A stretch of DNA of 64,000 nt from Rheinheimera pacifica (GTDB lineage Bacteria; Pseudomonadota; Gammaproteobacteria; Enterobacterales; Alteromonadaceae): the NCBI RefSeq assembly GCF_024809855.1, contig NZ_JANUEM010000010.1, positions 1-64,000 on the forward strand, given 5' to 3'. Under the pieces are notes generated by a model. That model searched no databases. It worked only from the letters and a program-made list of their open reading frames with translations, and was not told where the DNA came from. The position numbers and the translations under genes were made by a program. Shown here piece after piece: positions 35,827 through 44,891 of this stretch. How positions within the stretch are numbered: position 1 is the first letter of the stretch; every line of letters begins with the position of its first letter.

Positions 35827-38337
35827 ATGCAAAAATCTATCATTGGCAAAGCAGTACGCTTTGCTTTGCTGGCTGCGCCAGTATCTGCCGTAGGCTTTAG
35901 CTCTGCTGCCGTAGCGCAGGAAGAAACTGCCAAGGTTGAACGTATTGAAGTAACCGGTTCGCGCATTCAGCGTCAGGATATGGAAACGGCATCACCTGTT
36001 ACGGTAATTGATGCTGCGGCTATCCGTATGGAAGGTTTTACGTCGGTTGACCAATTATTACAGGCGCAAACCTCTATGGCGGGCGCTGCAGTAGGTTCAA
36101 CCACCAACAACGGTGCTGACGGTGTTGCTCAGGTAGACTTACGCGGTATGGGCTCACAGCGCACGCTGGTATTGCTGAACGGCCGCCGTATGGTTAACTC
36201 AGGTTCAGGCGCTGATAGCGCAGTAGACTTAAACTCAATTCCGGTTGCGATGATCGCCCGGGTTGAAATTTTAAAAGACGGCGCTTCTGCGGTATATGGT
36301 TCTGATGCCATTGCCGGTGTGGTAAATATTATTACCAAAAAAGATTTTGAAGGCTTTCAGGTAGATTTAAACGGCAGCAGCACAGACAAAGGCGACGGCG
36401 AAACCGGCGAGCTAAGTGCGTTATATGGTTTTAGCACTGACCGTGGTAACTATACCTTTGGTGCGGCGTATTCAGATCGTAAAGGTGTTATTCAGGCAGA
36501 TCGCGACTGGACTGAAGCAGGTAGCAGTTCATTTATTCCTACCGGTACTTTAGGTGGCAAAGTGCAGAATGCCCAGGGCCAGTGGGTAGATCGCAGCACC
36601 GGCTATGATTTTACTCAAGACAGCTGGTATCAAACACCAAGCAAGCGTTACAGCTTGTTTGCTAACGCTACGCAAGAGCTGGGGAACGACCTGGTGTTTA
36701 CTGCCGATGCGCTGTATACCAAACGTAAATCAGACCAGCAACTAGCTCCTCAGCCAGGCGATATTATGCTGGATGTATGCGGTGCGCCGGGTGCTGATCT
36801 GGTGCAATGTATTACACTGACACCCGCGATGACTGCAGGTGGCCTGGCAGCAGACGAAACCGGCCGTATTAATTACCGCCGCCGTACTAATGATGTTGGC
36901 CCACGCGTATATGAGCAAGACACTGACACGTTGCGTTTATCTGCCGGTTTAGCCGGTACGCTTGACGTACATACCGGTATGAACTGGGATGTATCTTACA
37001 CCTTTGGTAAGAACAAAGCCGACACCTCAGTAGCCAATTCAATTAACGCTGTAAATATGGCTGATTCTGTTTATGCTAATCAGGCTGCCTGGTTTAGCGG
37101 TGCGCCATTAACGCCGGCAATTGTTGACGAAATTGGTTATCTGGAGCAGGCCAACGGCGGTAATAAACAGCATATCGTTGCCGGTGTATTAAGCGGCGAT
37201 TTATTTGATTTAAGCGCTGGTGCTGTGGGTTTTGCTGTTGGTGCGGAGTACCGCCGTGACAGCGGCTACTACAACCCAGACCCGGTAATTGTGGCTGGTG
37301 AAGGTACTGCGGCTCAGCAAGATCCTACCAATGGCAGCTACGATGTTGTGTCGTTTTATCAGGAAGTGAGTGTACCGTTCACTGAAAAACTAACCGGTGA
37401 ATTTGCGCTGCGTTTTGATGATTATTCTACTTTCGGTAAAGCCAGCACCTGGAAAGTAGGTTTAACCTATGAACTGTCTGACGAAATTATGTTCCGTGGT
37501 GTAGCCGCTACCGGTTTCCGCGCACCGAACGTTAGCGAGCTGTTTGGTGGTAACACAGGTTCTTATGATTACCTGGACGACCCATGGGGCAACGAGCAAG
37601 ACCCGCAAATTCTGGTGAACTACACCTCAGATGCTAACATTGAACCGGAAGAGTCAGAATCTTTCACTGCCGGTGTGGTGTTATCACCTGCGCAAATTGA
37701 AGGCCTGTCAATGACAGTAGATTACTGGCGCTTTAAAGTATCAAACGCTATTACGCGTTTAGATGCACAAGCCGGTTTAAATAACTGTTTTGCCGGTGAC
37801 GTTACTGCCTGTGAAACCTTTAAGATTACGCCACAGGGCGATTTATCTAACTTCACTAACCCGTTAACCAACGTAGGTGATCAGGATACCAGCGGTATAG
37901 ACGTAAACATTGCCTATCGTTTTGAAGGTTTAGGCTTAACCTGGAATATCAATAACGACACCACCTGGTTACTGAAGTTTAAGCAAGATGGTCTGGATTA
38001 CACCAATACTATCGATGGTAACTTCGGTGGCTATGCTGAACTGCGTAATAACTTCAGCATTCAGGCAGGCCAGGGTGACTGGAGCGTAACTTACTTTAAC
38101 CGTTATATCGGTAAAACAGAGTACTTAGCCGACGGTTCACGTATTGATGCCGTGCTGTATCACAATATTGCTGCCAGCTACTTTATTACTGATGGCCTGA
38201 GTGTGTCGCTGGGTGTGAAAAACCTGACCGACGAAGAGCCATCACGCGTTGCCAACGGCAGCGATGGTGGCACCGTGCCGGAAGTATTCGACACTATCGG
38301 TCGTCAGATCTACGGTGGCGTAACGTACAAGTTCTAA
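35827..38337 (+). CDS. TonB-dependent outer-membrane receptor
   Basis: An 836-aa receptor with signal peptide 1-30 (ending AVAQE), KVERIEVTGSRIQR near 36-49, a plug domain (about 55-170, with LRGMGSQRTLVLLNGRRM and LKDGASAVYGSDAIAGVVN) and a barrel ending in Phe (GGVTYKF). A strong AGGGGG ribosome site precedes it. Its N-terminus closely parallels the upstream receptor, but barrel lengths differ, so the ligands probably differ too. No neighbouring enzyme hints at the substrate. Confidence 0.93.
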   Translation: MQKSIIGKAVRFALLAAPVSAVGFSSAAVAQEETAKVERIEVTGSRIQRQDMETASPVTVIDAAAIRMEGFTSVDQLLQAQTSMAGAAVGSTTNNGADGVAQVDLRGMGSQRTLVLLNGRRMVNSGSGADSAVDLNSIPVAMIARVEILKDGASAVYGSDAIAGVVNIITKKDFEGFQVDLNGSSTDKGDGETGELSALYGFSTDRGNYTFGAAYSDRKGVIQADRDWTEAGSSSFIPTGTLGGKVQNAQGQWVDRSTGYDFTQDSWYQTPSKRYSLFANATQELGNDLVFTADALYTKRKSDQQLAPQPGDIMLDVCGAPGADLVQCITLTPAMTAGGLAADETGRINYRRRTNDVGPRVYEQDTDTLRLSAGLAGTLDVHTGMNWDVSYTFGKNKADTSVANSINAVNMADSVYANQAAWFSGAPLTPAIVDEIGYLEQANGGNKQHIVAGVLSGDLFDLSAGAVGFAVGAEYRRDSGYYNPDPVIVAGEGTAAQQDPTNGSYDVVSFYQEVSVPFTEKLTGEFALRFDDYSTFGKASTWKVGLTYELSDEIMFRGVAATGFRAPNVSELFGGNTGSYDYLDDPWGNEQDPQILVNYTSDANIEPEESESFTAGVVLSPAQIEGLSMTVDYWRFKVSNAITRLDAQAGLNNCFAGDVTACETFKITPQGDLSNFTNPLTNVGDQDTSGIDVNIAYRFEGLGLTWNINNDTTWLLKFKQDGLDYTNTIDGNFGGYAELRNNFSIQAGQGDWSVTYFNRYIGKTEYLADGSRIDAVLYHNIAASYFITDGLSVSLGVKNLTDEEPSRVANGSDGGTVPEVFDTIGRQIYGGVTYKF

Positions 38338-38354
38338 GTTTTGTTGTAATACTG

Positions 38355-38380
38355 AACCCGCCGTGATGGCGGGTTTTTTG
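38355..38380 (+). terminator. Terminator after the second receptor gene
   Basis: AACCCGCC / GGCGGGTT with a 5-nt loop followed by TTTTG, starting 18 bases past the stop codon. Confidence 0.9.
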
Positions 38381-38501
38381 TTTTTAACTTTGTGGTTATT
38401 TGGTATTACCAATTTCGTAGCCCATTTTGTAATCAATCATTGTTGAGTACCTGAACATAACGCGCTAGGGTGGTGCAACATGGGTAACAGAGGCAACGAG
38501 A

Positions 38502-41132
38502 ATGGATCATTACGCAGCACTGAAAGCCAATGTTGGCTTACTGGGAACAAAGCTGGGCGACACTATTCGTGGTCAGCTGGGCGAGGCTGTACTGGAGCGG
38601 GTAGAGCAGATCCGGTTATTATCTAAGGCAGCGCGCCAGGGCGATGAAACGCAGGCAGATAAACTTAAACAGGTACTACGCAGCCTAACTGATGACGAGC
38701 TATTGCCGGTTGCGCGGGCTTTTGCGCAGTTTTTAAATTTAGCTAACCTGGCCGAGCAACACTATACTGTCAGCCGTATTGGCCATGCCAGCATTGAAAA
38801 GCCAGAGCCACTGGATGAGTTGTTCAGCCTGCTGCAGCAAAAGCAGCTGGACCAGGCCAAAGTTGAGCAGGCCGTAGCCAGCTTATCAATAGAACTGGTG
38901 CTTACTGCACACCCGACCGAAGTATCGCGCCGTACCCTTATTCATAAACTTACCGAAATCGCCGCCTGTTTAACGCAGCTGGAGCAAGAATTAAGCACAG
39001 CGCAGCAGCAAAAAGTAGAACTGCGTTTAAGTGAGCTGATTGCCCAGGCCTGGCACACTAATGAAATTCGCGAGCAGCGGCCAACGCCGGTAGATGAAGC
39101 CAAATCAGGCTTTGCCGTGATTGAAAGTTCATTGTGGCAGGCCATACCGGACTTTTTGCGTGAACTGGATACCAAATTAGTCGATGCCACCGGCAAAGGT
39201 TTGGCACTGGATGCAGCACCGGTAAAATTCTCGTCCTGGATGGGCGGAGATCGTGACGGTAACCCTTTTGTTACCGCAAAAGTTACCCGGCAGGTGCTGT
39301 TGCTCAGCCGCTGGAAAGCGGCAGACTTATTCGCTAAAGATCTGGATATGCTTGGTAGTGAGCTGTCTATGTACCAGGCTAACCCGGCACTGCGCGAAGC
39401 TGCAGGCGAGGCCAGTGAGCCTTATCGTTATATCCTGAATAAACTGCGGGCTGGTTTACTGCACAGCCGTGACTGGTTAACCGAAGCATTAAAACATGAC
39501 CGTTTACAGCGGCCGCAGGATTTAATCTGGCACAATCAGCAATTACTTGAGCCGTTACTGCTGTGCTACCAGTCATTACTTGACTGCGGTATGGCGGTTA
39601 TCGCTAACGGCCGGTTGCTTGATACCATCCGCCGTGCTTATGCTTTTGGCTTAACCCTGCTGAAACTTGATATCCGCCAGGATGCAGGCCGTCATGCACA
39701 GGTGTTTTCTGAATTAACCCGGCACCTGGGGCTGGGGGATTATGCCGCCTGGGATGAAGGCGCCCGTCAGGCGTTCTTGCTGGCCGAGCTGGCAAATCGG
39801 CGGCCGTTGTTTCCGAAAAGCTGGCAGCCGTCAGCTGATGTGCAGGAAGTGCTGGATACCTGCGACATTGTTGCCCGCCATGGCAGCGAAGCACTAAGCA
39901 CCTATGTTATTTCTATGGCCGGTAAACCGTCAGATGTGCTGGCAGTACAACTGCTGTTAAAAGAAGCCGGTATAAGCTTCCCGATGCCGGTAGCGCCATT
40001 ATTTGAAACGTTAAGCGATTTGCAAAATGCGCCGGATTGTATGCGCAAGCTGCTCAGCATCGACTGGTACCGTGGTTATATTAACGGCAAACAGGAAGTG
40101 ATGATTGGCTACTCCGATTCAGCCAAAGATGCCGGGGTATTCGCTGCAGCCTGGGCGCAGTACAGTGCTCAGGAAGCGCTGGTTGCTATTTGCCAGCAAG
40201 CCAAGGTGCAGCTTACGTTGTTTCACGGCCGTGGCGGTACTATTGGCCGTGGCGGCGGCCCGGCGCATGCCGCTATTTTATCGCAACCGCCGGGGTCACT
40301 GGCCGGAGGCTTGCGGGTAACCGAGCAGGGCGAGATGATTCGCTTTAAGTTCGGCCTGCCCAAATTAGCTGAACGCAGCCTGGCGTTGTACGCCAGCGCC
40401 GTGCTCGAAGGTATGTTATTGCCGCCACCGGTGCCAAAACAAAGCTGGCGCGATTTAATGCAGCAACTGGCAGATGACTCCTGCGAGGTTTACCGCGGTG
40501 TGGTACGGCATAATAAAGAATTTGTGCCCTATTTCCGTGCTGCCACGCCCGAGCAGGAGTTGGGCCAATTGCCGCTTGGCAGCCGCCCGGCCAAACGTAA
40601 CCCTAGCGGCGGTGTGGAAAGCCTGCGGGCCATACCGTGGATTTTCGCCTGGTCGCAAAACCGCTTAATGTTGCCCGCCTGGCTAGGTGCGGGCGGGGCT
40701 TTAGCCAACGCTGCCAAGCAGGATAAAACCGCTTTGCTGGATGAAATGCAACAACAATGGCCGTTTTTTGCTACCCGTATGTCGATGCTGGAAATGGTAT
40801 TTTTAAAAGCCGACAGTGAAATAGCAGCTTATTATGACAAAGTGCTGGTGCCAGACGATCTGAAGCATTTAGGCCAAAGCCTGCGCAGCCAACTGGCTGA
40901 TGATCGCCAGTTGCTGCTCAAGCTTATTCACAGTGATACGTTAATGGCAAAAGAAAGCTGGATTAGAGAGTCGATCATGCTGCGAAATACTTATGTAGAC
41001 CCGCTGCATATTCTGCAAGCTGAACTGCTGCACCGCGTGCGGCACCAGCCTGAGCGGGTAAACCCGATGATTAGCCGGGCGTTAATGGTGACTATCGCTG
41101 GCATTGCCGCCGGTATGCGAAATTCAGGCTAG
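38502..41132 (+). CDS. ppc: Phosphoenolpyruvate carboxylase Ppc
   Basis: Ppc makes oxaloacetate from PEP and bicarbonate, refilling the TCA cycle. The 876-aa enzyme has catalytic His137 in [14 protein letters not shown], the [11 protein letters not shown] motif near 250, the [14 protein letters not shown] loop near 575-590 and the usual Gly-terminated C-terminus (here MRNSG). The length is normal. It is a single-gene unit with a terminator 23 bases downstream. Confidence 0.97.
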   Translation: MDHYAALKANVGLLGTKLGDTIRGQLGEAVLERVEQIRLLSKAARQGDETQADKLKQVLRSLTDDELLPVARAFAQFLNLANLAEQHYTVSRIGHASIEKPEPLDELFSLLQQKQLDQAKVEQAVASLSIELVLTAHPTEVSRRTLIHKLTEIAACLTQLEQELSTAQQQKVELRLSELIAQAWHTNEIREQRPTPVDEAKSGFAVIESSLWQAIPDFLRELDTKLVDATGKGLALDAAPVKFSSWMGGDRDGNPFVTAKVTRQVLLLSRWKAADLFAKDLDMLGSELSMYQANPALREAAGEASEPYRYILNKLRAGLLHSRDWLTEALKHDRLQRPQDLIWHNQQLLEPLLLCYQSLLDCGMAVIANGRLLDTIRRAYAFGLTLLKLDIRQDAGRHAQVFSELTRHLGLGDYAAWDEGARQAFLLAELANRRPLFPKSWQPSADVQEVLDTCDIVARHGSEALSTYVISMAGKPSDVLAVQLLLKEAGISFPMPVAPLFETLSDLQNAPDCMRKLLSIDWYRGYINGKQEVMIGYSDSAKDAGVFAAAWAQYSAQEALVAICQQAKVQLTLFHGRGGTIGRGGGPAHAAILSQPPGSLAGGLRVTEQGEMIRFKFGLPKLAERSLALYASAVLEGMLLPPPVPKQSWRDLMQQLADDSCEVYRGVVRHNKEFVPYFRAATPEQELGQLPLGSRPAKRNPSGGVESLRAIPWIFAWSQNRLMLPAWLGAGGALANAAKQDKTALLDEMQQQWPFFATRMSMLEMVFLKADSEIAAYYDKVLVPDDLKHLGQSLRSQLADDRQLLLKLIHSDTLMAKESWIRESIMLRNTYVDPLHILQAELLHRVRHQPERVNPMISRALMVTIAGIAAGMRNSG

Positions 41133-41154
41133 AGACTCTCGTGTGTTACCAGAA

Positions 41155-41180
41155 AAACCGGCATAATCTGCCGGTTTCTT
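41155..41180 (+). terminator. Terminator after ppc
   Basis: AAACCGGCA / TGCCGGTTT with a 5-nt loop, followed by CTTT. It separates ppc from the EamA gene. Confidence 0.85.
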
Positions 41181-41255
41181 TAGCTCAGGGATAACATTTA
41201 CTCACACTGACACGCCGTAAATCTTATCCCTCCCAAGCAACAGGTTGTCGTTACG

Positions 41256-42143
41256 ATGGGTTTATACGTTTTTCTCGCGTTGGTATCAGCAGTAGCGATG
41301 GCCAGCAGCGGTATTATTGCCCGCTTTAGTGGCTTAGCTGCAGCAGAGCTGACTTTTTATCGTCTATTTGTCGGCGGCTTGTGTTTATTGCTGTTTGTTA
41401 CGTTTACCGGCAAGCTGGCTGCACTAAAAGGCAAGCCCGACTGGCGTATGGCGGTTAACGGCGTGCTGCTGGCTGGTTTTATGCTGAGCTTTTTAACGGC
41501 TATTGAATATATCAGCCTGGCTAATGCCATTATGCTGGTGTACCTGGCGCCACCCTTGTCGGCTTTTATTGCCCACTGGTTGCTACAGGAAAGGCTCGAT
41601 TTACCCGACAGCAGCCTGATTGTGCTGTCATTTTTTGGTTTTGCCATGTTGCAGCAATTTAAATTTGATCTGGTGTTAGACGCCGCTCAGCTGCCGGGCC
41701 TTATTTTTGGCTTGCTGTCGCTATTTGCTTACAGCGGTTTTTTACTACTAAACCGCCGCGCTTTGCCTGCGCATTCACAATTGCAGCGCACGTTTTACCA
41801 GCTGATGATAGGGGCCTGTTGTGTGCTACCACTTCTTACCGGCATAAGCTTACCCAAGCCGGATGATATTATCTGGATAGCCCTGGCCGGTATTTTCCCC
41901 GGTTTTATTGCTATTTACTGTGCCATCATTGCACTACAGCATTTACCCACCCGTGTTTATGCTACGCTGGCTTATCTGGAGCCGGTTACGGTTATTCTGG
42001 CCGGTTGGTGGCTGTTTAACGAAAGTTTAAGCACACTGCAACTTGGCGGTGTGCTGTTGATTATTATTACCGGTTTAGCACTGGCACTGCGGCATAAGCC
42101 AGCTAAGGCGGTAGTGGCTGCTGCTGAGGCTATCCGGCTTTAA
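41256..42143 (+). CDS. EamA/DMT-family transporter
   Basis: A 295-aa inner-membrane protein with about ten helices arranged as two repeated EamA halves (about 1-135 and 150-285). The second-half motif VYATLAYLEPVTVILAGWWLF is typical of RhaT/YdcZ-like drug/metabolite exporters. The substrate is unknown. Its stop codon abuts the convergent Msr fusion gene with no spacer. Confidence 0.85.
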   Translation: MGLYVFLALVSAVAMASSGIIARFSGLAAAELTFYRLFVGGLCLLLFVTFTGKLAALKGKPDWRMAVNGVLLAGFMLSFLTAIEYISLANAIMLVYLAPPLSAFIAHWLLQERLDLPDSSLIVLSFFGFAMLQQFKFDLVLDAAQLPGLIFGLLSLFAYSGFLLLNRRALPAHSQLQRTFYQLMIGACCVLPLLTGISLPKPDDIIWIALAGIFPGFIAIYCAIIALQHLPTRVYATLAYLEPVTVILAGWWLFNESLSTLQLGGVLLIIITGLALALRHKPAKAVVAAAEAIRL

Positions 42144-43415
42144 TTAGCTGCGTGGCACAAAATCCAATACCGTTGCGTTAATGCAATAGCGCGCCCTGCC
42201 ATTTGGGCCGTCGTTAAATACATGGCCCAAATGAATACCCGACACTTTGGCGCGAATTTCCGTGCGGTGCATGCCGTAGCTGTTGTCCGGTTTCTCAATT
42301 ACTGCGCCGTTTACTGCTTTGGTAAAGGACAGCCAGCCGGTGCCGGAATCAAAACGGTCGCGGGTGTCGAACAGAGCCGCGCCGCTTAGCTTATCGGTAA
42401 AAATACCATCTGGCGTATTTTTAAAAATTTCATATTGCTGGCAAAAGCGGTTGTCGGTGCCTTTATCAAACGCGACATCAAAAGCCTCGGTGTCGCCCAG
42501 CTTAAACTTACCCAGTAACAAATAAAACTCGTCCGGGCTTAAGTAGCCCTGGCGGCCAAATACTTCTTTGCCATCTTGCAGCAAAATAATAGTAGGTGTA
42601 GCCCAGGTTGGGGTTGTTAGCGTTAAGCCATTGACGGCGTTAGCATAGCGAAAATGCAGCGGGATATCACCCTGATAATGGTTTGCTACCTCAGCCTTAA
42701 ATTTTTCACAGTACGGGCAATAGTTTTCAGAATCTATTACCAGTATGTGTTTGCCGCTGAGCAAAGCGCTGTTATCCATCGCGGCAGTTTGGCTGTTATT
42801 GTCGCTGGCAAAACGTACGCCGGTTGAGTGATCGGGGCAGTAGCCGTTGGGGTTTTTGGCGATATAGTCCTGGTGATACTGCTCGGCCGGGAAAAATTCA
42901 CGTAGCGGTTTTATTTGCGTGGTAATGGCACCGTAACCGGCTATGCTCAGTAATAACTGATACGCGGCTTGCACCTGTGTTGCGGTGTCAGCCTGTGCCT
43001 GGCTATTGGTAAGAATAACAGAGCGGTATTGGGTGCCAATATCATTACCCTGGCGGTTTAGCTGCGTGGGGTCGTGCATTTCAAAGTAGTGTTGCAGCAA
43101 AGTATTCAGGCTGATTACGGCCGGGTTAAAGGTAATTTGCACCACTTCGGCATGGTTGTTGGGGTTATGCTGGTTGCGCTTTTGGGTAATGGCGCGGTAG
43201 GTGGGCTGTACGCCATTACCATCGGCATAGCCGGATACGGCATCTATTACGCCTTCCATAGCTTCAAAGCGTTTTTCTACGCCCCAGAAACAGCCGGCAC
43301 CCACAACGATAGTGTCGCTGTGGTTTGTGGCCGGTACAGTGCTATCCTGCGCCTGTGCGGTGCTGCCAAGCAGCATTAACGCTGTAAAGAGTTTTAATAA
43401 CGTGGATCGGGCCAT
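42144..43415 (-). CDS. msrAB: Exported MsrA-thioredoxin-MsrB fusion
   Basis: A 423-aa three-domain repair protein for oxidised methionine, exported by a signal peptide (1-22, ending AQAQ). The MsrA domain (about 33-200) has catalytic Cys42 in GCFWG and Cys193 in NGYCPDH. The middle thioredoxin-like domain (about 215-305) has the redox pair Cys233-Pro-Tyr-Cys236. The MsrB domain (about 312-423) has GIHLGHVFNDGP and catalytic Cys411 in RYCIN, with Cys325 as a possible partner. The four zinc-binding cysteines of common MsrB proteins are missing (LSGAALF and KVSGIHLG replace the CxxC pairs). The order MsrA-Trx-MsrB differs from Neisseria PilB (Trx-MsrA-MsrB). The thioredoxin part may recycle both reductases. 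Confidence 0.9.
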   Translation of the reverse strand: MARSTLLKLFTALMLLGSTAQAQDSTVPATNHSDTIVVGAGCFWGVEKRFEAMEGVIDAVSGYADGNGVQPTYRAITQKRNQHNPNNHAEVVQITFNPAVISLNTLLQHYFEMHDPTQLNRQGNDIGTQYRSVILTNSQAQADTATQVQAAYQLLLSIAGYGAITTQIKPLREFFPAEQYHQDYIAKNPNGYCPDHSTGVRFASDNNSQTAAMDNSALLSGKHILVIDSENYCPYCEKFKAEVANHYQGDIPLHFRYANAVNGLTLTTPTWATPTIILLQDGKEVFGRQGYLSPDEFYLLLGKFKLGDTEAFDVAFDKGTDNRFCQQYEIFKNTPDGIFTDKLSGAALFDTRDRFDSGTGWLSFTKAVNGAVIEKPDNSYGMHRTEIRAKVSGIHLGHVFNDGPNGRARYCINATVLDFVPRS

Positions 43416-43493
43416 AATTACCTCTGCCTGTTGTTACGTTTTACTGCTTACGTAACAGACAGGCAAAAGGTGCATTTGCTTTCAGATTGGAGG

Positions 43494-44576
43494 TTAAGTC
43501 AGTCTGGCGAAATCGGTAACATGCTGCAGGGTTTGTTCAATATCGTCGCTGCTTATTTGTAAATGGCACACCCAGCGTACGCGTTTAATAGCACCGTTGG
43601 TACTTTGGTAATTGCTGCTGGTAAGCCTGATGCCGCACTCTGCCAGATAGGGTAGCAACCGATCTGCCAGTTCAAGGCTGATGTCGGTAAATAAAATATT
43701 GCTCTGTACCGGCAACACGCGAAGTTGGCCCTGCAGTGCCGGTAGCTGCGCTGCTAATACGGCCAGGCCATCGGCCAGGCGTTGGCAATTGGCGTGATCG
43801 TCTGCCAGCCGGTTAATATTGTTTTCCAGCGCATACAGGCCAGCGGCGGCCAGAATGCCGGTTTGGCGCATACCGCCGCCCAGCATTTTGCGCACCCGTT
43901 TTGCCCGTGCGATAAAATCAGCTGAACCCAGCAATAACGACCCTACCGGGCAGCCTAAACCTTTAGATAAACATAGCGATACCGAATCAAACCCCGTGCA
44001 CAGCTCGCGCGCCATTTGTTGTGGCGTTACATTATGTTGCGGTGCCAGCACTACAGCGGCATTCATCAACCGGGCCCCGTCTATATGGCAGGCCAGGCCT
44101 TTATCTTTTGCCAGTGTTGCCACACTGCGCATATAGCTAAGCGGTAATACCTTACCGCCAACGGTGTTTTCGATAACAATTAAGCGGGTGCGGGCAAAAT
44201 GCGGATCGTCAGGTTTTATGGCTGCGGTAATATTGCTTAGCAACAAGGTACCGTCGTTTTGCAGTTCCAGCGGTTGCGGCTGAATAGAGCCCAATACGGC
44301 CATACCACCGCCTTCCCATTTGTAGGTATGCCACTGCTGGCCAACAATGGCCTCATCACCACGTTGGCAATGGCTCATCATGGCAATAAGGTTAGTTTGG
44401 GTGCCACTGGGCGCGAACAGTGCGGCTTCAAAGCCAAGCATGTCGGCAGCGTAACGTTGTAGTTCCAGTGTGGTGGGGTCGTCGTTAAATACGTCATCGC
44501 CTAAAGCCGCGTTAAACATACGCTCTTTCATGGCAAGGGAGGGTTGGGTTACGGTATCGCTGCGAAAATCCGGCAT
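43494..44576 (-). CDS. ltaE: Low-specificity L-threonine aldolase LtaE
   Basis: A 360-aa fold-type I PLP enzyme that splits threonine or allo-threonine into glycine and acetaldehyde. FRSDTVTQPS opens the protein as in the family. PLP-binding Lys205 lies in CLSKGLGCPVGS, and the HIDGARLMNA motif (164-173) holds the PLP Asp. GGAG lies upstream of the ATG. It is 78 bases upstream of the Msr fusion on the same strand, but with no evident functional link. Confidence 0.94.
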   Translation of the reverse strand: MPDFRSDTVTQPSLAMKERMFNAALGDDVFNDDPTTLELQRYAADMLGFEAALFAPSGTQTNLIAMMSHCQRGDEAIVGQQWHTYKWEGGGMAVLGSIQPQPLELQNDGTLLLSNITAAIKPDDPHFARTRLIVIENTVGGKVLPLSYMRSVATLAKDKGLACHIDGARLMNAAVVLAPQHNVTPQQMARELCTGFDSVSLCLSKGLGCPVGSLLLGSADFIARAKRVRKMLGGGMRQTGILAAAGLYALENNINRLADDHANCQRLADGLAVLAAQLPALQGQLRVLPVQSNILFTDISLELADRLLPYLAECGIRLTSSNYQSTNGAIKRVRWVCHLQISSDDIEQTLQHVTDFARLT

Positions 44577-44765
44577 TTTATGCTCCGCGGTAACAGAAGA
44601 TGCTCAGCGTAAAACGATGCTGCCGCTTGTGCAATCAGAACAGGTTAAAGCGCAGGTTTTTTCGCCGGAAAGGAGTGACTAAAAGCAGAAGCAAGCCAGA
44701 AAGAATAGTACGAACCGGCTTGCCCACGTCAACGCGCCGTAAACCCTTCCGTGGGGGCTCGACTA

Positions 44766-44786
44766 TGAACTTCATCCTGAAGTTCA
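44766..44786. repeat. Hairpin in a gene-free region
   Basis: TGAACTTCA / TGAAGTTCA pair perfectly with a 3-nt loop. It lies in the 315-base gap between ltaE and the receptor gene, just before a second hairpin repeated elsewhere in the window. The rest of the gap (44577-44765) holds no gene that I can support. Confidence 0.55.
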
Positions 44787-44802
44787 CCCTGCGGGCTAGC
44801 GG

Positions 44803-44834
44803 AGCTGTTCAAATTCGTTCCTGACGAATTTGTC
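44803..44834. repeat. Dispersed intergenic palindromic repeat, copy 1
   Basis: A 32-bp sequence containing the stem CAAATTCGT / ACGAATTTG with a TCCTG loop. It matches 30 of 32 positions with 53452-53483. Being intergenic, palindromic and repeated, it behaves like a REP-type element. Confidence 0.65.
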
Positions 44835-44891
44835 AGCATCCCTGCCTTCAACGGTTGACTTAGAGCAAGTCGATTCGTACTAACTCAGCAA

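Noticed and set aside
44600-44824. 74-aa plus-strand frame between ltaE and the receptor gene
   Set aside because: It runs through the two hairpins of the dispersed repeat and has no ribosome site or protein-like character.
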